64,000 bases of DNA from Zeus faber (taxonomy: Eukaryota > Chordata > Actinopteri > Zeiformes > Zeidae), in contig OY482855.1 in NCBI GenBank assembly GCA_960531495.1, positions 7,550,026 to 7,614,025 on the forward strand. The letters run 5' to 3'. The position numbers were made by a program, and so were the translations under genes. The notes beneath the pieces are model-generated. The model saw only the letters and a program-made list of their open reading frames with translations. It had not been told where the DNA came from and did no database searches. Within the stretch, counting starts at the first letter, position 1. The number at the start of each line of letters is the position of its first letter. Below, piece after piece: positions 34,327 through 46,434 of this stretch.

Positions 34327-34960
34327 CTAGAGGAGAGAGGATACTGAGAATGGCTCAATGGGAATGGCTCAACTTGATTCAATGGGATAGATCTTGTTTT
34401 ATTTTTTTTTTAACCTATGCTGTCGGAATGCTGGGCATACAACACCACGTATTTGTATGTTATTGCATCTAGGACAGTCTGCAAGTGGAGTTCAAGTTCT
34501 CAACCTGCAATGCAACTCTTTATTAATTCTTAAATCATCAAGAACTGCAGCAATAACTCTGTCCTGGGGATGACCTGTAGGATGACAAGAGCAATTTTTT
34601 GTTGTACAGAACCGCCACCAATCCCACTCTTTGGTGAACTATTTTACCATGTTTGGGTCTATAAACAACTAATCACTATTCCAAGAGGGGGAGAATCACC
34701 ACGGTGAGACAAATAAACTAAGAGCCAAACAACAAACACATGGAAAAACACAAACACAGAAAAAAAAAACATGTACACGGAAAAACACATACATCGGACG
34801 ACAACATGTATTGAAAAAAAGTTAATTAGGTCCAGGAAAACTGGAGCAGCAATTGGGCACGGCCTCTTGGCCTCTTCCTGTCATAGTTATGGCAGTAAAT
34901 GAGGAAGAAAAGGAGAGGGATGCAACCAGGAGGGTGTTGGGGTGCGTTCAAAGTATGTAT

Positions 34961-35037
<77 letters not shown>

Positions 35038-36510
35038 GTGTGTGTCTGTTTGTGTGTGTGTGTGTTGAAAAAGATATATATGCATATATACATATATTTT
35101 TTTGTTTTGTTTTGTTTTGTTTTTCTCTTTTTGCCAGGTAAAAGGGGAGTACCAAACAACATCTCCAGGCTGGTGCGCCCCTGAGAACCAGACCAAATAA
35201 GTTATGTGCACGCCTGTTTATGCACCACAAAAGACACAAATTCCCATTTCCCCTTAACACTAATTTATGGGGACCACGTTCCCATTTCCTGACCTAAGAA
35301 TTCCAATTGCACTCTCACACAATTGGGGGATTTGGTGAGAGTGTGCCACCGGGTCAGCAGGCCACACTTTGAAGGTCTGAAAGCAGACCTGCCTTGAAAT
35401 TTATCACTTCACTCGCCCTTACTTACATCCTTTTAAAAGGGAATTTCCTTCATATTTAATATTAATTTAAATTGATAAACAAAAGTGAACATGGGTGGCC
35501 ACAATGCATTCCAAGCTATGTGTGTGTGTGTGTGGGGGGGGGGGAGACTTTAGGGAGTTCAGAATAGGAATCTTTCCAGGAAAATACTTGAATGTATCGA
35601 GACCAGGGTCAATGAAAACAGTCATTAATAAAGCTTAAGCAGGAGCAGACGTGCACATGCAAGGGTCTGAGTGTCCAGGTGAGTGTACAGGATTTATTCT
35701 ACTGGTTCTTGTGTATAAGGTTGGCACTCTGTCGTGGCACCTCCAAGCAGCGGAAAGGGCCCCGAAGCCACCCTGAGCTCAGCAGCCACACATACACCCC
35801 AAGGCTGCAGGAAACCCTGAGCACCCTGTCTCACAGCGACAGAATACCCCTGGGCCCCCACAGAAGCCGTAAGCCCGCGGAGCAACCCCCACACCCGGCC
35901 CCGAGGAGCACAACCTAATCCCAGGGAATGCGAGGAGACCCCGCACCCCTGACGTGCACACATACAACCCACCCCTATGTGCAGACACAAGACGCAGCCG
36001 CAGACGCAGAACCAAGCAAATATGCTCCGCAAAAGCGACTCTCTTCCCTCCTTGGAAGTCTGTGTGGCATTATATGTACATAAACCAATACATACACTAT
36101 ACTTTAAGATACAATACAACAACATATACTACACTATAAATCACTTAATCTTAATATTTTTTGTATTATCCGTGCACTATATTAACACTGTTATAATAAC
36201 ACTGTCGTGTAACACAGAAATAATTGAGTCAGACATAGTAATAAGTAAGTAAGTAGTATTAGTAATAGTAGTCATTTACAGTAATATATACACTATATAC
36301 ACATGCCAATAATTTATCCTGTGCATAGAATCCCACTTTGTATATTCTGTATATATTTTTATATATTTCGCTACTTCTGTTTTGTATATTTGGCTACTTT
36401 TGTTAAAATTTTTAGCGTATTCTATTATATTTTGTTGAACAGGAGATAGCTACAACTTCCCAAACTTAATCTACCATAAATAAATGAAATGGATGGTAAT
36501 TTGCATGCCA

Positions 36511-36580
<70 letters not shown>

Positions 36581-37634
36581 CATTGTCGATGCTCTCGTTG
36601 TCTTCTATGTACTTGCTGAAGTCGACAGCGGGAGACCACACATCATTCTGACTGTACAGGCTGCTGCTGGTCTTCTCTGAGTCCTTGTGCTTGGTGATGG
36701 CCACTTTATACCTGGAGAGAGGAAGAATAGAGGTTTTGTACCGAATATTGAGCCACGGCTGTCCAGAGATGATCCAACCCTTTTTTTCTGACTTTGGAGT
36801 TGGGTTCTCTCACCTGGCCCAGGACATGGACTTCTCCTCGGCCTCGCTCTCCGGGAGGTGGTCCCCTGCAAAGCTGATCACCTGGAGCCTGTAGGAGCGC
36901 TGGTGGCCCCAGCGGTTGGTCTTGTCGCTGGCGATGTGGAGGTAGCGCGGAGTCTTGGTGCCATGACGCAGCGCCGCTTCCTGTGTGGTGAAACGCCCAA
37001 TATCCTATGTTCATAGGTGTTTTACTTATAAAAGAGTGGATAAGTTGTCATGATCCTCTCCTGCCTGGATTCCCTGTCTGTCTCTAGGTTCCTCTGCCCC
37101 TCTCTGGCTCCCTCTGTCTGTGTCTGGTGTCATGTCACATCTCTGTTACTTCACACCTGTCCCCAGTCAGTAATCTCACCACCTGTCTCCACCTTCCTCT
37201 TCACTCCTTTTGTATTTAACCTGGTCCCATTCACTCTGTCGGTGTCGGTTTGTTGCATGTGATTTTCGCATGTCTTGAACGTCTTTCTTCGTGCCTTTTT
37301 CCTTGGGTGTGTGCCCCAAACTCTTGATTCCTGATCCTCCACTGGCTCCTCTGCTCCTCGTTCCTGAGTCCCTGCCTTCCCCGTCACGAGTCCCTGCCAG
37401 TCCTGATCCCCCTTCTGTTGCCTGTTCCTGATTCCTGCCTGTCTACCCATGAAACCCCTGTTTAAACTCCTAAAACCGTGTGTCCTGCGTTTGGGTTCAT
37501 CTTGACCTCATCCCTGACAGAAGTAAAAAGACCATTCATTTTTTTCATGGAAAATATATATATATATAGGCAGTGTATATATATATATATATATATATAT
37601 ATTGTGAAAGCACAACACAAATATATATTCATAG

Positions 37635-37669
<35 letters not shown>

Positions 37670-40600
37670 AGTTACAGTCTATCCAGTCTTAAATTGTTTC
37701 CTTTCAGATTTATTTCAATTTTGTTAATTTTCCAATTTATATTTATTGGTTGTCATTAGGTTTATTGTATATTTGTATGTTGTTTAGGTTATTTTTTCTG
37801 GCTTATTGTTGGGTTTATTTTTTAAAACATAGTTCATGCTGCTACTGTGGTTTATTGTATATTCAAAACATGTAATTAATTTCTATCTTAGTTTCTATCT
37901 TCGAGTCATTTCTTTGGTTTGTTGTATATTTTTCCTGTTTCTTGTAAATTTTTTGGGATTATTTTATTGTTTTTGTTAATTCAGTTTGTTAATCTATCTT
38001 TAGGGTAGATTATTGTGGCTCAATACTGGTTGCTAGTGGCTGGTTTAAAGTTAGCCTCGATGGTAACTTTGCCTTCCCTCATCAACCAGTTTAAAACCCT
38101 GAAGCCCGCCTCCTATGAAATATAATTAGTCGTCTCACATTTCATCGGTTCAATCACAAGCGATTGTAAATTTTCCTATTCTATTTCTCTCACTTCATGC
38201 TGTGTTTCTGAGACAGGATGCCAAATAATCTGTTTCGAGGGTGTCTGTATAAACCAACAGGGCTACCTTTTCCGTTTTGAGCTGTTTCTCCACCAGCGTG
38301 GGGATCATGGCGTGGTGCTCAGGCATCCAAGGCATCGACATGTTGACATACTCCATGTCTTTGGTCGTGAACACGTTCTTCACACCTGGAGGAGGAGACC
38401 AACTATGTATTAGTGGTAAAACTATTACCTTTGAATCCATATTTGCATTAGAATAGCCCTTACAAAGCCCCAATGAAACTGACATACGTGTACATGATAG
38501 CCTGTTGATTCTAAGTGGTGACGTACTGGATACTACACTGCCGAGATGTAATAGTGCTTCACAGGAAGTGATATGATTCACATACTACAAATGTCAGGAA
38601 GGGACATATTTACACCGATCAGCCACAACATTGACAAACGTGATTCATCAGATCACGCCACCTTCTGCCTTTGTTCCATGGTCTAGTTCTGATGTTCACG
38701 TGCCCATTGTAGGCACTTCGGTGGTGGACAGGGGTCAGCATGGACACTCTGAAGGGTCTGCGGCTGTGCAGCACAATACGCAGCAAGCTGTGATGCACTG
38801 TGTGTTCTGACACCTTTCTATCATAGCAGCATTAACTTTTTCAGCAATTTGTGCTACAGTAACTCTTCTGTGGGATCGGAGACCAGACGGGCTGGACTTC
38901 ACTCCCCACGTGCATTAATGAGCCCACGGGCGCTAATGACCCTGTTCACCGGTTGTCCCTCCTTGGACAAGTTTTGGAAGGTACTAACCACTGCATACCA
39001 GGAACACCCCACAAGACCTGCCGTTTTGAGATGCTCTGACCTAGTGATCTAGCCTTCACAAGTTGGGCCTTGTCAAAGTCACATGTCAAAGTGTTATGCT
39101 TGTCCATTTTTCCTGCTTTTAACATGTCAACTCCAAGAACTGGCTGTTCACTTGCTGCCTAATATATCCCACCCCTTGACAGGTGTTATTGGAACGAGAT
39201 GATCAATGTTATGCACTTCAGCTGTCAGTGGTTTTAATGTTGTGGCTGATGGGTGCATATTGCCCTTGTATGAACGGAATAGGAATGCATTTGCCTTGTC
39301 TTAATATCAGTTTACTGGAATTTACTATTTCTTTATTTTTGTGGATGGCACATAACGCACATAACACCGCCTGTGTTATGTACGTCCTCATCCCACTTCT
39401 TGAAATAGTATTCTTACTCCCCGTAAAATATTGGAGTATTTTAAGAGTTTGGTATGAACTAGCTTCGACATGAAGCCTTTTTCCTTTTAAGTACAAAAGT
39501 GTGCCTTGGGGAATTTTTAATACATGGAAAGCTGAAGAGTGAAGAAGAGTTCTCCATATGAAAAACATGTATATGGTGGAATTTTTGAAGTAAAGACAGG
39601 GGAAAATCTTCGCAAATCATTTTCGACTCAACTATTAAAATTATTTGATGAGTGAAGGGTGACCAGGCATCCCTCTTTATGCTGTACTGCACAGCATTTT
39701 CATCACGAGTCCCACATATTGAGACAACGTCCCACATTTTGATTGGCTGGTCAAAACTCAAACCACTGCAGGACGGACACTTTCCCAATATCTGTTTTTT
39801 ATCCAATTGCTGTGAAAAAGCAGGGAAGGCTGACATCACAAGGCTGGTTTGGAGGTCAATCAAACTGCGCACACGTGGGTCACAGTGCAAGTTGACCTGT
39901 CACCATCTTTGCTACGCCCACTGGGGGAAATTGCAAAACACCAAAGTCACAAACTATGCAGGTTTAGGCGGAATATGACGGAAACTACCAAAATGAAAAA
40001 GATATGCAGCTACAACAAAGACTGGGAAACTACAGTACTTATAACTGGGTGAAGTCAGTCGAAGGCGTTTCTCAGTTTTTTGCTAAATTTTCTAAAATAG
40101 TGGAGTTTTTACATTTTGCTCGGGGAGGAATAAGATGTAAAACAACACAGTACATGTGAGGCTCACAAAAAAAATGTGCATAGAGATGTTACGAGCTAAG
40201 GGGTCCTACACAAAGAACATACTATTTATTCCACAGTTGGTTCGTTGACATCTGGTCACCCTAACGACGACTTGTGTTTCAATTGAGAGTTCTGTGTGAA
40301 TCCTGCCTTTCTCTGTGTGAGTTCGAATAAAATGATCTCTGTGTGAGTTGATTATATTTGAAAATCATTTGCTGAGGAATGATTGTGATCATTCAATGTT
40401 CTAATGACCCAAATCTGAAATTTGTATAATATTCACCGATATTTCGCTTGTTTGCTTTAATTTTAATATTACTATTTGATTGCCTTCTATTAATGTAAAG
40501 TACTTTGAGTTGCATGTCATGTATTAAAGGTCCTATACAAATAAAGGTTTATATTATTATTATTATTATTAATTGAGGAGGTTTGAGGATCCAAGATTAA

Positions 40601-42464
40601 AGTGTAAATATTTCACAACAAGCAGTCCATTTAAACGTGTTATATACAAATATTACAAAGAAAAATATACAACTAATTACATTTTTATCTTATTTTTGAG
40701 GAAACACTGGGCAAGAAGTACTTGAAGTGCTTGAAGACCCTCTTGGGGAATGTGTTAAAAAACAGGTAGAGGTGAGTTCAATGTTTAAATGTAAATTATA
40801 ATAAGGAACTGTCAAAAAGTAGTTCATGTTTAGGGCTAACTACATACTGTAGTGCTTCATTTGGTGCAAGAAGTGTTTTTCTACTTGAGAATTATGTAGT
40901 GTCGTGCACTTTTTGGCAGACGTGGTCCGTTCAAATTCCTTTCTTTTTTTTAATTTAATTAGGACCACATTTCATGAAGCCAGCGTTAGGGGAATTTGTG
41001 TATTTTAGCTCCCTAGTATGAGGCCAAGGTCCAAGGACCAAGTCCCCGATAATGGTTGATGCCGAGGAGCCAGAACCATAAGGAAGGTGTAGAGGTCAGG
41101 AGTATCACTTATCAATGCTGCAGTTTTTTTGGGGTAGTGTGGAATTTAATGTATTTTTAAAAGAGGGCACTTAAAAAGCCACCTGTAATGGTTTAGAAGC
41201 ATGTTATAGACATGTTTATATGCAGGTTTTGAATATTTACCTTTTCCAAAAATTATACAAAAACCAGGAATTTTTTTCAAATGCAATGTTCACATTTGTG
41301 TGACTATGACCCCTTTTTCAGGGAATGAAAACCCAAAATAATACACCCACAAAGGATGAGCCCTACAACACAAACTGGAGAGCCAGTCTGGAACTCAAAA
41401 CTTTTGAATCCCAGAAATTTGCCGTTGATTGCGGACTCACTTACAGTTCAAAGGAATGTTGTTGTACATTGATGAGAGGAACTTGGAACAGCGGAAACAG
41501 GAACAACATATGGCCTAGACATTGCACAATAGCCATCGCTTGACGCAGCTGCAGTGTTCACACACTCACATCCCACATGGGACTAATACTTTGCACTTTC
41601 TCACTGAAATTACACCAAAACACCAGAAAATGTACACACAACCCGCTGCACCCGCACATTCTGACTTTTTCCTTTTCCTACATTATTTTTATGTTATCAA
41701 ATGAAAAGTAAATTATTCTGTGACATTCTATACTTAATTTTACAGATTCAGAAAAGTAAAATCCTACTCCGGGATTTTGTGTCAACCGGGTGGATTTGCT
41801 CATTATCCAGAACAGTGCATGGCTGCAGCCAAAACACGACAGGCTTTTAACTTTGTGAACCTGGCATCATCCGCCTCTGCTAAGTCATTTATCTCTTTGG
41901 CGATATCCAAATATCATTCATGGTTCATTTGAAATGTGTAATGTATTTAACCACCTGAAACGATAAAGGAACATATTGGGGGAAAATAAAATGGAAACCC
42001 ATGAAAACCACTTGACTGGTTTCCATTGAAATTGTGGTCAACATAAACAACTGAAGTATTTTTGGGACAGCTTAGCCATGCAATTGCACACAGCTGGGAG
42101 TCCATCTACAGCTGCACAGCAATTACTACTTAATGTGTTACGCTAACACGTGGTCTCTTAATGTGTTTAGAAACCTTGCTCCTGCAAAGGTTGAAGACAT
42201 GCAAATTTAAGACATCCAAAAGTGCAAAATAAAGCTTGTATATTTCACTTGCTCCTTCCCCTAACAATAAGAAAAGTCAGGAGATATAGAAAATTAACAA
42301 ATTTTCTTTTTGTTAATCCTTATTCCTCCTAACGTATGCAGATTATTATGTATGATGTATGCACATTAGTTAGATCACAGTATACAAAAAAATATTATTA
42401 TTATTAATATTATTATATTCATATATATGTGAATGTACGGAACATACCCTTGCATTACAGATGT

Positions 42465-42526
<62 letters not shown>

Positions 42527-43212
42527 TGACTATATATATATATAAACACATCTGTAATCTAATGGTATGTTCCGTACATTCAGTATATTCATACTAGGTA
42601 ATATTCAGCGTACATCTATTACATTTTTTATCGGGTTAACATCTTTACCTTGAAGCGGCAATCATTAAAAAATCTTTGGTTGTTTTTTTTTTTTACTTGA
42701 GTTGGTGGGGATATTTTTTCAACCCGTGAAGCTGTTTTTTTTGGTGAATGTTCATTTATATCGACGGTTTACTGACCACAACGAGTTACGCTGCTTTATC
42801 AAATTCACCGCGGCTGCCATTTACTTCTTGTGTGTGTCTGATAGTTTAATTCTCGCCAGGAATGGAGGACCGTACCACCAGCAATGGAAACAGCACGACA
42901 AAGGAGCGCATGCTTAACACAAAAACACCTAATCTCTGTTTCTAAGGCCTCGTCCACACGAAAACTGCGCTTTGATTCAGTGAAATTAAAACTTTGAAAA
43001 CGAAGCTCACATTCCATGCTCCAAATGTTCATCTGTGGCGGTTGACGTCAAGTCTTGTGAGATATTATCGTCCCCTAGCGGCCTGAATGCTTATTATAGT
43101 GTTTTAAATCGGGTTTTTTTTTGTAGAAGTAGTAAATATTATTTTATTTTTTTCTGAAAAAACTGAATACGAGTGGATATATCTATATCTATATCTATAT
43201 CTATATCTATAG

Positions 43213-43308
<96 letters not shown>

Positions 43309-45014
43309 CTTATATATCTCAGCTAAATAAATTGGATTTCTTTTTTTTTTTTAACAAAATAATCTCACGGATTTCCACTTTAAATACAGACACGGTGCAG
43401 TTTAGAGTGGGAGGTGGAGGGCGCGCCCGACTTACCCAGCACATCCAAATCCACCTTGAAGTTGATGAAATGGGTGTGGATGTTCCCGAGGACGTTCTCC
43501 GCCACCTGGTTACCGAACTTCAGCGCGCCCTCCATCATGTAGGACGAGGAGATGTAGCCGGTGGCGTGCACCTTGGCCTCCACCGAGCCGCTCTGATAGA
43601 AGATAAAGTCCCACATGTAATCGTAGTTCCCGATGGCGGTGATCGTCCGGAACACCAGGGCGCTGTTGACCATCCCGCCGTAGCTATTGCTGAAGAAGTC
43701 AGAGAAGTGCCGGCGGAGGGGCTGCCCGGTATTGTGCTCGAACACGCAGATGGAGTTCCTAAAGCGCACTGGCTCCGACACGTCGACGTAGCGGTGGGTG
43801 GTGACGTAGGTGGCGTCGTAGGGGCAGTCCACGCCACGGGTCAGCTCGTGCGCGAAGCGGCCGATCCCGATGCTGGAGTCCAGGAACTTTGTCAGGATCA
43901 TGCCGGGCGTGACGGAGCCGTACACGGACATCGCCTCCTGCACACTTAGCTCGTAGGCGATCCTCTCGCCGCGGAACCGTATATCGAACGCCCGCATGCC
44001 CGTGAGGGAGCTCAGGCCGAAGGCGAAGCTCCAGTCCAGGTAGAGGACGTGGTTGTTCCGCACGCTGAAGCGCTTGCCCTGCGCATAATACTGCTGCGGT
44101 CCGAGCTGCAGGGGTCTGTGCCTCGGTTTCAGGGAGCCGTAATCGGGCGTCTCCTTGTAGACGATCTTCCGAACGGTGCCCGCCTCGTACTGTCGTCGCA
44201 GATCCTCCACCGAGTCGAAGTACTGGCCGTTGTAGAGCAAACGCTCCACTCTCCACTGCGACGCGTTGACGCTCCCGTGGTCCACCAACACCTCGAAGCC
44301 GACAGGGTTGATGTACATGCCACTGCGGTCCCTGAAGAAGGACACCCAGGTCTTTCTGTCCCCGGATCGGACCCCGCGGGGCATCTGCTCGAAGGCATTC
44401 AGAGTCTTGCCCTGGCCCACGTCGAAGCTCTCCTTCAAGAGCTTGCCCAGTTTGGAGAACACTTTGGCTTGGAGCATTTTGAAAAGCAACCTGTACTCCC
44501 CGATGGTCACGGTGCGCGCGTTAATGTGCAGCTCCCTGCCGTACCTCTCCACCGTCACGTCCTTGTGGTAGGTGGGGTTGGGCAGGGGTCCCACCACGTA
44601 CTCCTTGATGTGACCCGTCGTGCCGTGGAAAACCACCGCCGTCGCCTCCCGCGCCGGCCGTGCGCCTTTGCCGTCCAAGTAACCGAGCGCGTCCGCTTTC
44701 CTGGGCAAGGACAGGTCGATCACGAATAAGAAGTTGCGGGAAGGTTCGGCGAACGCGTCGTTGGTCACATCCAGTCCCTTGATCCGGATCATGTAGTCCC
44801 GGACCTGGATGTACTCCTCCCGGGAGAGGTCCGCAAACACTCGGCTACGCTCGTCGTGCTCGGCCCCGGGTGGGAGGCGGCGCGGCTGGACGGAGCATCT
44901 GGGCGCCTTGCTGGAGCTCAAGCAGATGAGGGCGATGTTGAGGATGACGGAGATGAGGCCGAGTAGGATGAGGGTCCACTTCACTATCGGGGACATCTTC
45001 TTCTGAGCGACCAT
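34045..45014 (-). CDS. aoc3: membrane primary amine oxidase (AOC2/AOC3-like), five exons
   Basis: A copper amine oxidase of the vascular adhesion protein-1 type: it oxidises primary amines to aldehydes with release of ammonia and hydrogen peroxide, and is anchored in the plasma membrane facing outward. Coding exons on the minus strand are 45014-43436, 38385-38267, 36980-36814, 36711-36579 and 34326-34045. They total 2,280 nt, or 759 residues, close to the 763 of human AOC3. All junctions have GT/AG and consistent phase. Residues 13-32 are a type II signal anchor. Y464 in NYDY is the topaquinone precursor, D379 in FLDSSIGIG the catalytic base, H513 and H515 (HTH) copper ligands, and the third histidine is in GFLHIPH of exon 5. 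The gene looks intact. AOC2 and AOC3 cannot be separated by eye. Confidence 0.93.
34965..35062. repeat. (GT)n microsatellite
   Basis: About 95 bp of GT repeats within R copy D, immediately before repeat S. Confidence 0.95.
35063..35665 (+). repeat. repeat S, copy 1
   Basis: From 'tgttgaaaaagatatata' to 'gtgcacatgcaaggg'. The same sequence occurs inverted at 46435-47127. Contains ATTAATAAAGC near its end. Unclassified; a short LTR or DNA element is possible. Confidence 0.75.
36021..36505. other. no recognised feature (aoc3 intron 4)
   Basis: AT-rich intronic DNA with short TA runs. Nothing coding. Confidence 0.5.
36510..36578. repeat. (CA)n microsatellite at the aoc3 exon 4 donor
   Basis: About 34 CA units with one G interruption, ending at the base next to exon 4. 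Confidence 0.95.
36579..36711 (-). CDS. aoc3: aoc3 exon 4
   Basis: 133 bp. The acceptor CTCTCTCCAG is followed by the codons for [10 protein letters not shown], then [21 protein letters not shown] and an acidic end. The donor GT at 36578-36577 is the first unit of a (GT)n run on the minus strand, so the 5' splice site is embedded in a microsatellite. Confidence 0.9.
36814..36980 (-). CDS. aoc3: aoc3 exon 3
   Basis: 167 bp between CACACAG and GTGAGAG. Encodes [20 protein letters not shown] and the following strand [12 protein letters not shown], a very conserved AOC segment. Ends in phase 2. Confidence 0.92.
37046..37519 (+). repeat. solo LTR in aoc3 intron 2
   Basis: Bounded by TGTCA (37046) and TGACA (37515-37519). 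CT-rich body with GTATTTAACC as a TATA-like motif and an ending 'ctgcgtttgggttcatcttga' familiar from fish Ty3/Gypsy-type LTRs. A 5-bp flank TAAGT/GAAGT may be a diverged target duplication. Strand assigned from the TATA-to-end direction. Confidence 0.7.
37555..37665. repeat. (TA)n microsatellites
   Basis: Three TA runs (about 37555-37568, 37577-37602 and 37636-37664) separated by short unique DNA. Confidence 0.9.
38267..38385 (-). CDS. aoc3: aoc3 exon 2
   Basis: 119 bp. The acceptor is a pyrimidine-rich CCTCCTCCAG. It encodes [15 protein letters not shown] and [11 protein letters not shown], corresponding to the segment after the HxH copper site in AOC3. The donor GTAGCC is weak but keeps phase 0. 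Confidence 0.88.
38611..39257 (-). mobile_element. internally deleted Tc1-type transposon in aoc3 intron 1
   Basis: Terminal inverted repeats: 'caccgatcagccacaacatt' at 38613-38632 and its near complement at 39236-39255. The minus strand has transposase pieces: [13 protein letters not shown] followed by [14 protein letters not shown] (38619-38813), and further up sequence for [12 protein letters not shown] and AEKVNA-like segments. The catalytic C-terminal part is absent, so it can only move with help. Confidence 0.85.
39258..42425. other. aoc3 intron 1, little recognisable
   Basis: AT-rich intronic DNA. The only clear repeat is an L2-type 3' end at about 40470-40571 (separate entry). Confidence 0.5.
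40470..40571 (+). mobile_element. L2/Maui-type 3' end with (ATT)n tail
   Basis: 'gtaaagtactttgagttgca' followed by 'tattaaaggtcctatacaaataaag' and an ATT repeat. This is the usual terminus of fish L2 LINEs and of SINEs that borrow it. Confidence 0.7.
42431..42581. repeat. imperfect palindrome around a (TA)n core
   Basis: Arms of about 42 bp ('gaatgtacggaacatacc' through 'attacagatgtgtttata' on both strands, with a 4- to 5-base mismatch patch) flank about 65 bp of TA repeats. It could fold into a long hairpin. Confidence 0.9.
43173..43308. repeat. (ATATCT)n then (TA)n microsatellite
   Basis: Six or so ATATCT units followed by about 90 bp of TA repeats, some 130 bp from the aoc3 exon 1 donor inside intron 1. 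Confidence 0.95.
43436..45014 (-). CDS. aoc3: aoc3 exon 1
   Basis: Holds the start codon, the signal anchor, the N-terminal domains and most of the catalytic domain (residues 1-526). The first in-frame ATG is at 45014 in a good context (G at -3 and +4). The open frame upstream to 45113 has no in-frame ATG. The donor is GTAAGT at 43435, splitting a glycine codon (phase 1) after VDLDVL. Confidence 0.95.
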
Positions 45015-45129
45015 TACGCACGACCGTAGAGGGCAGCGCGCAGTGGGAACAGGGAGAGCTATGGGTCGCAACTGAGCGCGTCTACGAAATTTGGAAGAAG
45101 CACAACCCCCCAAACGACATCATTTGTCC

Positions 45130-45160
45130 CTCCCACATCCCCCGCCTCTTCCAAGAAATT
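45130..45160 (-). promoter_or_regulatory. possible GC box upstream of aoc3
   Basis: The minus strand has 'agaggcgggggatg' about 130 bp upstream of the ATG, an Sp1-type GC box. No clear TATA box. The start of transcription is unknown. Confidence 0.25.
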
Positions 45161-45282
45161 TCTTTATTTCTCCTTCTAGTCCGAGTCCTGCTGGAGCCCC
45201 ATCCGGTCTTTATGGAGTGTAATAACATGTTGTTGTTGATATGCTGCTGCTCCTGTTGTGTCCATTAGGTCTTGCCACCAGG

Positions 45283-45283
<1 letters not shown>

Positions 45284-45321
<38 letters not shown>
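45284..45321. repeat. (TC)n microsatellite
   Basis: About 19 TC units, upstream of aoc3. Confidence 0.95.
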
Positions 45322-45322
<1 letters not shown>

Positions 45323-46380
45323 GTAAATATGTATAGTTGCTTCTATCATATGCATATGTGACATAAGTACTACTGATTGTACAGCTTTTCAAAGAAATTA
45401 GTGTGCATAAAAAAATACTGTTCACAAGAGCTATGAAATACTATTGAGGTTAACTACATTTGCCCACACACAGTTAAATATCAACCTTTTCAATCAAACA
45501 CAGATGTGTACTCTGAACTACAAACAATTGCAAGAAATGTGGAAACCTCTACACACCGCAACACAGAAAGCTCTGCTGAGAGAGCAATATTGTTACAAAA
45601 AAGGAAAAGGCATCATTCAATTTTCTTTCTTTGTTTATTACAAAATTTCTAAATTGTTGCATGCTTAAATCTATAGAATTGAGTTGGACTTGCAATTGTA
45701 AAGCAGTTTGAGCAATTAAAAGTCTCAATTTATTCCAGCCTGGAACAATGAAGCATTTTGTAGATCCAACAGAAAATAAAAAATATATAATTGTGAGGTG
45801 ATGATGGGGTAATTTCGCAGATGGGGTTTAATCGAAATAAGGACTAAGATAATCCTAGTTAAATGAATCCAGAATTGTAGTTGCTTAATTTAAGAATAAT
45901 TCATTCTACACTGGGAAATAATCTAGGTCTAAGTGAAGGTTAAAAATTAAACCCGACCAGACCTAGTTTAATCCAGGTCTAAGTAAAGCTTAAAATTAAA
46001 CCTGACCAAACAGAAGGAGCTGACTTGTCCAGAATTACCTTAGACTAAACCAGGGCTAGGGCAGATCTGGGAGAAAGGCTATTTCACTTTGGCAGATTAA
46101 AGGTGAGATTTAGTCGGAGATTAGGCCTTGTCTGTGTCCGCTAAACCCTCTTAAAATGAAACAAAGTTCTGATTAGGTCTCTCCTTGAGTTATGATTTTC
46201 TATGGTTGCTTTAAAAACGCCAAGGCCAAATTCTCCGATGAATTCAACCAAGACACTGTTGGGACCTTCAAATCCCAAACCTTACCTTTAATATTCATCC
46301 TGTTGTCATTTTGGAAACGATGCCCTGATAAAGAAACTAGGCTAGGCTGCTTTGTGTGTGTTGCATTCCTCATCGTGCAC
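45322..46380. other. no recognised feature upstream of aoc3
   Basis: AT-rich DNA. A pair of similar segments at about 45925-46010 ('aatctaggtctaagtgaagg' and 'aatccaggtctaagtaaagc') suggests a small old tandem repeat. Confidence 0.4.
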
Positions 46381-46434
46381 TCACGCACGCACGCACGCAC
46401 ACACACACACACACACACACAGACACAAACAGCA

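Larger units (their letters stand above)
34390..36020 (-). mobile_element. retroposon R, copy D, in aoc3 intron 4
   Basis: Starts with a T run (34400-34411) next to 'ctgtcggaatgctgggcatacaacac'. Shares the AATAAA region, the 'ccaagagggggagaatcaccacgg' stretch and the GC-rich body ('ggcacctccaagcagcgg') with copies B and C, and ends at about 36020. It is split by repeat S (35063-35665). Confidence 0.75.

Noticed and set aside
43173..44729. Long plus-strand frames opposite aoc3 exon 1 (43173-43949, 44049-44729)
   Set aside because: They are mirror frames of a GC-rich exon, contain no domain, and one begins in a TA microsatellite.
15015..45113. Extension of the aoc3 reading frame upstream to 45113
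   Set aside because: The open frame above 45014 has no in-frame ATG (it would start at TTG). The ATG at 45014 has a good context and gives a normal short tail before the signal anchor.
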